Below the pieces are notes generated by a model. That model was not told the DNA's origin. It worked only from the letters and a program-made list of their open reading frames with translations, and did not search any database. From Clostridia bacterium (lineage in GTDB: Bacteria > Bacillota > Clostridia > Christensenellales > Aristaeellaceae): a stretch of DNA of 7,232 bases. The position numbers and the translations under genes were made by a program. The stretch spans positions 1-7,232 of the forward strand of contig CAAEUQ010000100.1 of assembly GCA_900759005.1 (NCBI GenBank), in the 5' to 3' direction. The first letter of the stretch is position 1; every line of letters starts with the position of its first letter. Below, piece after piece: positions 1-5,427 of the stretch.

Positions 1-57
1 CGGGGGAGCTTGCTCCCCCGTCCACCAGCTTGTCAAAAAGACTTTTTTGGCAAGCTG
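1..57. repeat. Two adjacent perfect hairpins, repeat-like intergenic DNA
   Basis: Bases 1-20 form an 8-bp GC-rich stem (CGGGGGAG / CTCCCCCG) closed by CTTG. Bases 26-57 form a second stem of about 14 bp (CAGCTTGTC then five A, loop GACT, five T, then GGCAAGCTG, with one T-G wobble). No ORF with a ribosome binding site crosses this stretch. The first hairpin could be the tail of a terminator for a gene outside the window, but no T-run follows it. The right arm of the second hairpin (TTTTTTGGCAAGCTGAA) resembles bases 1472-1488 (TTTTTCGACAAACTGAA), which also lie beside a CTCCCCC stem. This suggests a dispersed intergenic repeat, which is inference from only two copies. Confidence 0.45.
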
Positions 58-80
58 AAAAAGCCGCGAAAAACGCGGCT
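58..80 (-). terminator. Intrinsic terminator of the DUF2007 gene
   Basis: Read leftward, a 7-bp GC-rich stem AGCCGCG/CGCGGCT (80-74 with 68-62) with a TTTTT loop runs into a run of T (62-58). It lies about 57 bases past the stop codon of the leftward gene at 137-364, the expected place for its Rho-independent terminator. Confidence 0.8.
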
Positions 81-136
81 CAATTACGTCGGCAGCCAAA
101 CGGGAGAAGCTCGAAAAGGCTCCCCCGCGCCCGCAA

Positions 137-364
137 TTATTCATTTTCCCCGAACATCTCGTCAACGATCTCCTGCGCGCGGGAGAGGTTCTCTTCCGAA
201 ACGAAGAATTTGTCCACGCCGAAATAGCTGTGGGTAAAGGCGGTCGGGATGCCGGAAACGTGCTGTTTGGCGAACAGAATGCCTTCGCCGTCGAGCACCT
301 CCTCGAGCATACCGCCCTGAATGGGATCGAACTCCGCGAGGAAAACCATTTCCTTTTCTTCCAT
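137..364 (-). CDS. DUF2007-like small protein, 75 aa
   Basis: A short, soluble, acidic protein of 75 residues. The pattern of an early beta strand (MVFLAEFDPIQGGML, residues 6-20), a central VLDGEGILFAKQHV stretch, and a C-terminal strand-helix (DKFFVSEENLSRAQEIVDEM, residues 51-70) fits the DUF2007 (putative signal-transducing protein) fold. The biochemical role of that family is unknown. The frame is open further upstream to 469, but the ATG at 364 is preferred: AAGGAGG lies 8 bases before it, and the upstream extension would run across the promoter at 401-429. It is a single-gene transcript ending at the terminator at 58-80, and it is divergent from the isomerase-like gene. The family call is by pattern recognition only. 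Confidence 0.8.
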   Translation of the reverse strand: MEEKEMVFLAEFDPIQGGMLEEVLDGEGILFAKQHVSGIPTAFTHSYFGVDKFFVSEENLSRAQEIVDEMFGENE

Positions 365-400
365 GCCTGCCGCCTCCTTATCTTGATGGAATGCGCCCTC

Positions 401-429
401 ATTATAATCGAAATCGCGCGTTTGCGCAA
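401..429 (-). promoter_or_regulatory. Promoter of the DUF2007 gene
   Basis: Read leftward: -35 TTGCGC (429-424), 17-bp spacer, -10 TATAAT (406-401). Transcription should start near 394, giving a leader of about 30 bases with AAGGAGG before the ATG at 364. The -10 sits in a palindromic ATTATAAT, so the opposite strand also reads TATAAT (403-408), but without a usable -35. Confidence 0.75.
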
Positions 430-448
430 GCGTTTTTCTAAAAAGCGA

Positions 449-477
449 TTGCATTTGCGCATTGCGCACATTATAAT
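449..477 (+). promoter_or_regulatory. Promoter of the TIM-barrel isomerase-like gene
   Basis: -35 TTGCAT (449-454), 17-bp spacer, -10 TATAAT (472-477). The predicted start near 484 leaves a leader of about 28 bases that contains GGAGG at 499-503. It lies back-to-back with the leftward promoter at 401-429, with about 20 bp between their -35 boxes, close enough for one regulator to affect both. Confidence 0.8.
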
Positions 478-511
478 AGTAGAGATCGAATTTTTACCGG
501 AGGATAAACAG

Positions 512-1414
512 ATGAAACTGGCGGTTCAAACTTCCCGGATTCTGGATGTATACGGCATTGACGAGGGCTTTCGCATGATCGCGGAAGCGGGTTTCGACGG
601 CGTGGACGCGAATCTTGATCATTGTCTGCCCGACCCGCTGATTCGCAGCGGCGAGCTGAACACGTTCTTTGACCAGTCCGACGCGGACATTCTCGCATTC
701 CTGAAGCCCTATGCCGAAGCCGCAAAGAAATACGGCGTGGCGTTTTCGCAGGCGCACGCGCCGTTCCCCTGCCGCGTCGCAAACAATGAAACGAACGCCT
801 ATGTATGGAAAGCGCTGAAAAAAACCGCGATGATGTGCGATTATCTCGATTGCCGCTATATGGTGGTGCATTCGGGCTTCATGCCGGAGGGCGAGCGCGA
901 ATATCCGGACGAATGGGATTACAATATGCGGATGTACTCCGATCTCATGCCCGCGCTGCGCAAATACAATGTAACCTGCTGCCTTGAAAACCTGTTCACC
1001 CGCTGGCGCGGCAAGATCATGGAGGGCGTTTGCTCGAACGCGGACGAGGCGGCGCGCTATGTCGATACGCTGAATTCGATGGCGGGCGAGGCGCTGTTCG
1101 GCTTCTGCTTCGACGTCGGCCACGCCAATCTGACCTCGAAGGACGTTTACAGATACCTGATCACGATCGGCAAACGCCTGAAGATCCTGCATGTGCATGA
1201 CAACAACGGCGTTGAGGACGAGCATCTGTTCCCGTATATGGGCATTGTCAACTGGGATCGCTTCTGCCGCGGCATGAAGGAAATCGGCTTCAGCGGCACG
1301 ATGAGCTTCGAAACGTTCAACGGACTGAAGACGTTCGATCCTGCGCTCGCGCCGGAGCTGCTGCGCCTGCTGAACGCAACCGGCAGGCTGTTTATTCAGA
1401 GGATCGAAGGATAA
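512..1414 (+). CDS. Sugar phosphate isomerase/epimerase-like TIM-barrel protein, 300 aa
   Basis: A member of the xylose-isomerase-like / AP endonuclease 2 TIM-barrel superfamily, which isomerises or epimerises sugars and related polyols in the cytoplasm using a divalent metal. The full length of 300 residues is normal for the family. Candidate metal and active-site residues sit at the ends of barrel strands: H82 (AHAPFP), H120 (MVVHSGF), E159 (CCLENL), D201 and H204 (FDVGHAN), H227 and H229 (ILHVHDNNG) and E267 (MSFETF). The ATG at 512 was chosen because GGAGG lies 8 bases upstream and a promoter lies before it. The frame is open back to 230, but that part crosses the promoters and the DUF2007 gene. 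It is monocistronic and ends at the terminator at 1488-1519. The substrate cannot be read from sequence; the Nfo-type endonuclease IV role is less likely given the sequence around the metal ligands. Confidence 0.85.
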   Translation: MKLAVQTSRILDVYGIDEGFRMIAEAGFDGVDANLDHCLPDPLIRSGELNTFFDQSDADILAFLKPYAEAAKKYGVAFSQAHAPFPCRVANNETNAYVWKALKKTAMMCDYLDCRYMVVHSGFMPEGEREYPDEWDYNMRMYSDLMPALRKYNVTCCLENLFTRWRGKIMEGVCSNADEAARYVDTLNSMAGEALFGFCFDVGHANLTSKDVYRYLITIGKRLKILHVHDNNGVEDEHLFPYMGIVNWDRFCRGMKEIGFSGTMSFETFNGLKTFDPALAPELLRLLNATGRLFIQRIEG

Positions 1415-1487
1415 TTTGCCGCATTGACGCAAACCGTTTTGAAAGAACGCGTCCATTTCGTTTGAGATGGGTTTTTCGACAAACTGA

Positions 1488-1519
1488 AGGCTCCCCCTTT
1501 GCAAAGGGAGAGCCTTTTT
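1488..1519 (+). terminator. Intrinsic terminator between convergent genes
   Basis: A long stem AGGCTC-C-CCCTTT / AAAGGG-A-GAGCCT (one C-A mismatch at 1494/1509, TGCA loop) is followed by TTTTT at 1515-1519, so it terminates the rightward isomerase-like gene. Read leftward, the same stem follows the OadG-like gene by only a few bases but is followed by TTCAGTTTGTC, a poor T-tract, so it may also stop that operon less efficiently. The stem arms (GGCTCCCCC) echo the hairpins at the left edge of the window. Confidence 0.8.
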
Positions 1520-1521
1520 CG

Positions 1522-1653
1522 TCATTTCTTATTCGTAACCTTGTTCAGAATCACCGTAACCCCGATGATCACGAGCGTCACGGCAAACACGCCCGCCCAG
1601 CCGAGCATCGCCTTCGGGAGAACCTCCAGCATTCCCTGCGGATCAAAATGCAT
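1522..1653 (-). CDS. OadG-like small subunit of a Na+-translocating decarboxylase, 43 aa
   Basis: A 43-residue protein, shorter than most gene finders call. It has a short N-terminal stretch (MHFDPQGMLEVLPKAML), one hydrophobic helix (residues about 18-37, GWAGVFAVTLVIIGVTVILN) and a basic tail (KVTNKK), suggesting a single-pass membrane protein. The GWAGVFAVT segment and its position directly after oadB fit the 'OadG-related small transporter subunit' type. In oxaloacetate decarboxylases the gamma chain (OadG) helps assemble the complex; this version lacks the longer soluble C-terminal part of classical OadG. TAAGGAGG lies 7 bases before the ATG and overlaps the oadB stop (TGATAAGGAGG), so the two genes are coupled and should be made together under the same riboswitch. 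Confidence 0.75.
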   Translation of the reverse strand: MHFDPQGMLEVLPKAMLGWAGVFAVTLVIIGVTVILNKVTNKK

Positions 1654-1668
1654 ATTCTTTCCTCCTTA

Positions 1669-2784
1669 TCAGCCGAACAGCGCCAGCAGCAGCCCGCCCG
1701 CAAGCACCGACGCGATCTGTCCCGAAACGTTCACGCCCACCGCGTGCATCAGCAGGAAGTTCTGGTTGTCCTCCTCCAGACCCAGCTTGTTGATCACGCG
1801 CGCCGACATCGGGAATGCGGAAATGCCCGCCGCGCCGATCATCGGGTTGATCTTCTTTTTCAGGAACAGGTTCAGGAACTTCGCGATCATTACGCCGCCG
1901 ATCGTATCGAACACGAACGCGACCAGACCGAGACCCAGAATCAGAAGCGTGTTCCACGTCAGGAACTGCTCCGCGCGCATATTCGCCGCGATCGTGACGC
2001 CCAAAAACAGCGTGATCAGATTCGCCAGCGTCTTCTGCGCCGTTTCGGAAAGCCCGTTCAGCACACCGCATTCGCGAATCAGATTGCCCAGCATCAAAAA
2101 TCCGATCAGCTGCACGCTGCGCGGCGAAACCAGACCCGCAAGCACGGTAATCACGATCGGGAACAGGATCTTCGTCGTCTGCGAAACCTCGTGCTGCGCG
2201 TATTCCATGTGGATCCGGCGCTCCTTGCGCGTCGTGCACAGCTTGATCACCGGCGGCTGAACGATCGGCACCAGCGCCATATACGAATACGCCGCCACGA
2301 CGATCGCGCCAATATAGCCGGATTTCATGATGTTCGCAACGACGATCGACGTCGGGCCGTCCGCCGCGCCGATCACTGCGATTGAAACCGCGTCCGGCAG
2401 TGAAAAGCCCAGCAGCCGCGCCATCAAAAGCGTAAAGAAAATGCCGAACTGCGCCGCCGCGCCGAAGATCATGAGCTTCGGATTGGAAAGCAGCGGCGTA
2501 AAATCGATCATCGCGCCGATGCCGACGAACAGCATCAGCGGGAACAGCTCGTTCGCGATGCCGGCGTTATACAGGATGTTCAGAACGCCCTCTTCATCGT
2601 AAATCGCCTGCGTCACCGCGCCGGACAGCGGCAGGTTGACCAGAATCGCGCCGAAGCCGATCGGCAGAAGCAGCGCCGGCTCCATCTCCTTCTTGATCGC
2701 CAGGTAAATCAGCACGCCGCCGATCACCCACATGACGACCTGAGCAAGCGTCAGGCTCTGAAAGGTTTCCAAAAATACGCTCAA
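1669..2784 (-). CDS. oadB: Na+-translocating decarboxylase beta subunit (OadB/GcdB/MmdB type), 371 aa
   Basis: Integral membrane subunit that decarboxylates carboxybiotin and couples this to Na+ export in oxaloacetate, methylmalonyl-CoA or glutaconyl-CoA decarboxylases. Numbering from the TTG start, residues shown to matter in Klebsiella OadB are all present: D142 in IGAADGPTS (D203 there), Y168 in AYSYMAL (Y229), and N313, S322 and R329 in NPMIGAAGISAFPMSAR (N373, S382, R389). Many hydrophobic helices run through the protein and the length is normal for the shorter clostridial forms. The TTG at 2784 is chosen because GGAGG lies 7 bases upstream; the 29-codon upstream extension to 2871 would be translated through a terminator hairpin and is rejected. 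It is preceded by a yybP-ykoY riboswitch and followed by the OadG-like gene. No carboxyltransferase alpha or biotin carrier gene is in the window, so the substrate is unknown. Confidence 0.92.
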   Translation of the reverse strand: MSVFLETFQSLTLAQVVMWVIGGVLIYLAIKKEMEPALLLPIGFGAILVNLPLSGAVTQAIYDEEGVLNILYNAGIANELFPLMLFVGIGAMIDFTPLLSNPKLMIFGAAAQFGIFFTLLMARLLGFSLPDAVSIAVIGAADGPTSIVVANIMKSGYIGAIVVAAYSYMALVPIVQPPVIKLCTTRKERRIHMEYAQHEVSQTTKILFPIVITVLAGLVSPRSVQLIGFLMLGNLIRECGVLNGLSETAQKTLANLITLFLGVTIAANMRAEQFLTWNTLLILGLGLVAFVFDTIGGVMIAKFLNLFLKKKINPMIGAAGISAFPMSARVINKLGLEEDNQNFLLMHAVGVNVSGQIASVLAGGLLLALFG

Positions 2785-2818
2785 GTTGATCCCTCCATCT
2801 TGATTTCGAAATGGATAT

Positions 2819-2863
2819 AAAAAAGCGAGACTATCTGCGTACGAATACGCAAAAAAGTCTCGC
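2819..2863 (-). terminator. Riboswitch expression-platform terminator before oadB
   Basis: Read leftward, GCGAGACT (2863-2856) pairs with AGTCTCGC (2832-2825), enclosing an inner stem TGCGTA/TACGCA (2851-2846 with 2841-2836) with a TTCG loop, then TTTTTT (2824-2819). This is a strong Rho-independent terminator placed 34 bases before the oadB start. Its first arm is also the 3' strand of the riboswitch aptamer, so aptamer folding and termination exclude one another. That predicts an ON switch: ligand binding permits oadB transcription. It is also the first visible terminator after the rsmD-coaD-coiled-coil operon. Confidence 0.85.
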
Positions 2864-2946
2864 CATTTCATTCAACTGCGGGTCGATATCGACCGTGATT
2901 GACGCAAATTGACACGGATTGCTCCGCCAGCTACTCCCCTTCGTGC
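2851..2946 (-). promoter_or_regulatory. yybP-ykoY family (Mn2+) riboswitch aptamer
   Basis: Read leftward, the leader shows the family's landmarks in order. AAGGGGAGTAGC (2941-2930) is the P1/L1 5' strand. P2 is CGGA-GCAA-TCCG (2926-2915). P3 is CAATTTGCG (2911-2903) with CGCAGTTG (2880-2873). The L3 strand GTCAATCACGG (2903-2893) contains the UCAAU segment with the adenosine that touches Mn2+ in solved structures. P3 is capped by the palindromic GGTCGATATCGACC (2894-2881). The 3' strand is GCGAGACTTTT (2863-2853), where AAGG can pair with CTTT to close P1. The usual 3' strand is GCAAGAC, so one base differs, and the P4 hairpin seen in some members is missing. The family binds Mn2+ and usually activates Mn2+ efflux genes. 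The identification is from remembered sequence and hand folding, without a covariance search. Confidence 0.85.
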
Positions 2947-2954
2947 TTGGAAAT

Positions 2955-2983
2955 ATTATAGATTTTTCCATCTGCTCTGTCAA
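2955..2983 (-). promoter_or_regulatory. Perfect-consensus promoter of the riboswitch-oadB unit
   Basis: Read leftward: TTGACA (2983-2978), 17-bp spacer, TATAAT (2960-2955), the exact sigma-A consensus. Transcription should start near 2948, immediately before the aptamer at 2946. The -35 lies about 17 bases beyond the stop codon of the coiled-coil gene, so oadB has its own start despite the upstream operon running in the same direction. A maximal promoter followed by a terminator-type switch is a common riboswitch design. Confidence 0.9.
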
Positions 2984-3000
2984 GCGCATTTTCATAAAAA

Positions 3001-3663
3001 TCAGTTTTCGTCCTCGCCGAGCTGCTTGCGCATCGCGCGCAGGCGTTCGCTCGCCTCCGCCAGCTGATTTTCAGCGCTTTCGAGCAGTTTATACGCATCG
3101 TGATTTGCCTTCAGGCGCATTTCCTCCGCCGCGACGCGGGCTTCATTGCGAATGCTGCGCGCTTCGTCGTCCGCGCGGCGAACCACTTCGCTTTCCGCAA
3201 CCATGCGATCCGCGCGCTCCTGCGCGTCTGCAATGATCGCGTCCGCTTCCGTCTCCGCGTCGGATACGGTCTGCGCGGCTTCCTCGCGCGCTTTCTGCTT
3301 CGCCTGATTGATTCGCATTTCCGAGCTGACCACCAGACGCTTCGCGGTATCGGACGCTTCCGAAAGAATGCGATCCTTTTCCTTGTTCATCTGCTGGCAG
3401 AACTGAATCGTCTGGGGAAGATTCTTTTCCAGATCGTCGATAATTCTCAGGCAGGAATCGCTGTCCACCAGCGAACGGCCGGTCATCGGGATGCGCTTGC
3501 TCATTTCGATCAAATTGCGCAAATGCCCCAGAAGTTCCATAAAATAGCCGTTATCGTCGATCTCGCCTTCCTGCGCTTCCATGGGATCCTGCTCCTCGGC
3601 AGAAACGCCCGTATCGCGGGATTCGACCTCCTCGTCGGTGTAAAACTGCTGGTCGCGATCCAT
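3001..3663 (-). CDS. Coiled-coil protein linked to coaD (clostridial 'ATPase'-type hypothetical), 220 aa
   Basis: An acidic N-terminus (residues 1-38) precedes a conserved-looking segment (41-92: FMELLGHLRNLIEMSKRIPM, then VDSDSCLRIIDDLEKNLPQT), followed by a long charged, alanine-rich helix (about 93-215) that should form a coiled coil like DivIVA or the b/E stalk subunits of ATP synthases. No signal peptide, membrane helix or nucleotide-binding P-loop is visible. Proteins of this kind sit after coaD in many Clostridia and are often named 'ATPase' from stalk-subunit similarity, without evidence for catalysis. The ATG at 3663 follows the coaD stop by 1 base, with AAAGGAAGG inside the coaD 3' end serving as ribosome binding site, so translation is coupled. 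Function unknown; a scaffold role is possible. Confidence 0.75.
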   Translation of the reverse strand: MDRDQQFYTDEEVESRDTGVSAEEQDPMEAQEGEIDDNGYFMELLGHLRNLIEMSKRIPMTGRSLVDSDSCLRIIDDLEKNLPQTIQFCQQMNKEKDRILSEASDTAKRLVVSSEMRINQAKQKAREEAAQTVSDAETEADAIIADAQERADRMVAESEVVRRADDEARSIRNEARVAAEEMRLKANHDAYKLLESAENQLAEASERLRAMRKQLGEDEN

Positions 3664-3664
3664 C

Positions 3665-4162
3665 TTAGCCCTTCCTTTCCGTCCGCGGCGCCGCGCCGAA
3701 AACGTCATAGATTTGTCCGATGATTTCCTTCGGCACCATCCGATCAATCGGCGCCCCGTGCGACGCGCAATCGCGCACGATCGTTGAAGAAATCATGCCG
3801 TATTCCGGTCGGCTGGTCAGAAACACCGTTTCAACCCCGCCGATCAGGCGGTTGGCCTCCGCCATCTGCATTTCAAATGTCAAATCATCCGGCCCGCGCA
3901 ATCCGCGAACGATCACGTCCGCGCCCTCGCGCCTGACCAGATCCACGAGCAATCCCTGCCCCGAAACCACGCGCACGTTTTTCATGCCCGCCGTTATCCT
4001 TTTCAGCATCTCTTCCCGCATTTCCGTCGGAAACAGATACTTCTTTTCCGCCTGCGAGAGCACCGCGACGATCAGCTCGTCGAAGATATTGCTTGCGCGG
4101 ACGATAATGTCCATGTGTCCGTTCGTGGGCGGCGAAAAACTGCCCGCATAAATGGCTTTCAT
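3665..4162 (-). CDS. coaD: Phosphopantetheine adenylyltransferase (CoaD), 165 aa
   Basis: Cytoplasmic enzyme that transfers AMP from ATP to 4'-phosphopantetheine to make dephospho-CoA, the next-to-last step of coenzyme A synthesis. A nucleotidyltransferase of the HxGH superfamily: GSFSPPTNGH at 7-16 carries the T/NxGH motif (H16). Further family blocks are SGQGLLVDLVRREGADVIVRGLRG (67-91, split here as SGQGLLVD and VIVRGLRG), EMQMAEANRL (97-106), ETVFLTSRPEYGMISSTIVR (111-130). The length is normal. The start is the ATG at 4162, overlapping the rsmD stop (ATGA) with GGGAGG 4 bases upstream. Oddity: most relatives read GSFDPVTNGH, here D and V are replaced by S and P. Second gene of the rsmD operon. 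Confidence 0.95.
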   Translation of the reverse strand: MKAIYAGSFSPPTNGHMDIIVRASNIFDELIVAVLSQAEKKYLFPTEMREEMLKRITAGMKNVRVVSGQGLLVDLVRREGADVIVRGLRGPDDLTFEMQMAEANRLIGGVETVFLTSRPEYGMISSTIVRDCASHGAPIDRMVPKEIIGQIYDVFGAAPRTERKG

Positions 4163-4716
4163 CGCGCCTCCCTGACAAACTCGACGCTCGTACCGCCGTA
4201 AGTGCGCACGTCCGTGCATTCAAAACCGTCCGGCAGCAGAATGCGCGCATCCGCCGCCCGTTCGAGCAGGCAAATGCAATCGGCATTCAGCAATCCCCGT
4301 CCGCGCAGCCGCGTCAGCGCGTCGGCATACGCGTTCGTCATCCGATACGGCGGATCCAAAAACACCAAATCAAAGCGCACCTCCGGCATTGCGTCGATCG
4401 CGGCGCGGTAATCCGCCCGAATGATCTTCGCCCGCTCGTTCAGCGCGTCTTTGAGCACGCCTTCCGCGTTTCGCTGAATCGCCCGAATCGCCTCGCGGTC
4501 GCTGTCCACGATCACCGCGTGCGCTGCGCCCCGGCTCAGCGCCTCCAGCGCCATCGCGCCCGTTCCGCCGAACAGATCCAGCACTTCCGCGTCCCACACC
4601 CGATTGGACAGGATATTGAACAGGGATTCGCGAATCCGATCCGCCGTAGGCCGCGTATCTTCGCCCGACGGCGCGAATAATTTCCGTCCCCGAGCGTCTC
4701 CTGAAATGATGCGCAT
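4159..4716 (-). CDS. rsmD: 16S rRNA (guanine966-N2)-methyltransferase RsmD, 185 aa
   Basis: SAM-dependent enzyme that methylates N2 of guanine 966 (E. coli numbering) in 16S rRNA during 30S assembly. The family signatures are all present: MRIISGDARGRKL at the N-terminus, TRPTADRIRESLFN (21-34), the SAM-binding DLFGGTGAMALEALSRGA (47-64) and the catalytic VFLDPPY (118-124). Full length. The ribosome binding site is weak (GGGTGGA just before the ATG at 4716), but the ATG begins exactly at the conserved family N-terminus and a promoter lies 25 bases upstream. First gene of the rsmD-coaD-coiled-coil operon; its stop overlaps the coaD start. Confidence 0.95.
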   Translation of the reverse strand: MRIISGDARGRKLFAPSGEDTRPTADRIRESLFNILSNRVWDAEVLDLFGGTGAMALEALSRGAAHAVIVDSDREAIRAIQRNAEGVLKDALNERAKIIRADYRAAIDAMPEVRFDLVFLDPPYRMTNAYADALTRLRGRGLLNADCICLLERAADARILLPDGFECTDVRTYGGTSVEFVREAR

Positions 4717-4740
4717 AGTCCACCCAATGGTTTTGTCGTA

Positions 4741-4769
4741 ATTATATCACAATTCCGCCGTAAATGCAA
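4741..4769 (-). promoter_or_regulatory. Promoter of the rsmD-coaD operon
   Basis: Read leftward: -35 TTGCAT (4769-4764), 17-bp spacer, -10 TATAAT (4746-4741). The predicted start near 4734 gives a leader of only about 18 bases before the rsmD ATG. It lies in the 73-bp AT-rich gap after the membrane-protein gene. The same -35 sequence is used at 449-454. Confidence 0.8.
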
Positions 4770-4789
4770 ATGAATTTTTCGAAATTTTA

Positions 4790-5425
4790 TCAAATTTCGG
4801 GTCGCATCGAGCGCGGCAGCTTATTTTTTTTGACGATTCTGGATCTCGCCTTCGCGCGGCGGCGGCCATCGACCATCGCCTGCTCGGTTTTCTTCCAGAG
4901 CTTCGGGCCCTGCATATAGCCGGCGAACTGAACCAGCGGCAGGATGAACGGCGAAATCATCAGAACCAGAATGACGTCCGTCGTCAGGAATTCGTATGTC
5001 TCGTGCCACGCGGCGATGATCGGCCAGTACGGCATCGTGATCACCCACGAAACCAGGCGCGATATGAACGTCGCAATCTCCGGCGCGTGAACGACCGAAA
5101 GAATGATATAAATCGCGTTGATCGTATACGAAACCGCCGCGCCCGCGAAGATCGAGCGAACGCCGTTCGACACGCTCCACATCTGCGAAAGCATCTTCTT
5201 ATCCGCCTTGTCCGCGCCGATCGCCGCAACGGATTTCGACGCCGCGCACGCCTCGTGTCCCGCGCTCTGCCCCTGGCGGAACACCATCAGCGCGCCCGCC
5301 AGCAAAAGCGCAATGCCGATGCCGACCCACAGCCCCGTAATTCCGAACGAGAATACCATAAACCCGATCACGACCAGCAGGATCTTGATTGCCAGCGTGC
5401 TTCGCCACATTTCAAAAACGCTCAA
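4790..5425 (-). CDS. Unrecognised membrane protein downstream of alr, about 211 aa
   Basis: I do not recognise a named family. The protein has about five hydrophobic helices (roughly residues 12-29, 32-50, 92-113, 120-140, 150-171), a hydrophilic loop of about 40 residues between helices 2 and 3 (QGQSAGHEACAASKSV then KADKKMLSQMWSV), and a strongly basic tail (GRRRAKARSRIVKKNK) that should lie in the cytoplasm. The start is uncertain: AGAGGAG stands 8 bases before the TTG at 5425 and only 2 bases before a TTG at 5431, which overlaps the alr stop as TTGA. An ATG at 5410 has no well-placed ribosome binding site. The contact with alr implies a shared transcript; whether it serves the cell envelope is only inferred from that neighbour. 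No T-rich terminator follows, only an AT-rich 8-bp hairpin over its stop codon (4780-4799). Confidence 0.75.
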   Translation of the reverse strand: MSVFEMWRSTLAIKILLVVIGFMVFSFGITGLWVGIGIALLLAGALMVFRQGQSAGHEACAASKSVAAIGADKADKKMLSQMWSVSNGVRSIFAGAAVSYTINAIYIILSVVHAPEIATFISRLVSWVITMPYWPIIAAWHETYEFLTTDVILVLMISPFILPLVQFAGYMQGPKLWKKTEQAMVDGRRRAKARSRIVKKNKLPRSMRPEI

Positions 5426-5427
5426 CC

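Noticed and set aside
230..511. N-terminal extension of the isomerase-like protein
   Set aside because: It overlaps the DUF2007 gene and two promoters. The barrel fold begins naturally at the ATG at 512 behind GGAGG.
494..1525. 343-codon open frame antisense to the isomerase-like gene
   Set aside because: It lies wholly opposite a well-supported gene, its translation is rich in R, H and A like a codon shadow in GC-rich DNA, and no ribosome binding site or family motif was seen.
1462..2385. Long plus-strand open frames opposite oadB
   Set aside because: The translations are low-complexity R/H/Q-rich or serine-rich shadows of the oadB codons and have no supported start.
2785..2871. N-terminal extension of oadB by 29 codons
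   Set aside because: It would translate through the terminator hairpin at 2819-2863, lacks a ribosome binding site, and is absent from the family pattern. The TTG at 2784 has GGAGG at 7 bases.
2881..2894. Palindrome GGTCGATATCGACC as an operator
   Set aside because: It caps helix P3 of the riboswitch in the right position, which explains its symmetry without a DNA-binding protein.
2819..2946. T-box or amino-acid attenuator leader for oadB
   Set aside because: There is no T-box sequence (TGGAACC type) and no short leader peptide with repeated codons. The landmarks match yybP-ykoY instead.
4780..4799. AT-rich 8-bp hairpin over the stop codon of the membrane-protein gene as terminator
   Set aside because: In the direction of transcription (leftward) it is followed by A residues, not a T-run, and the stem is AT-rich, so a terminator is not supported.
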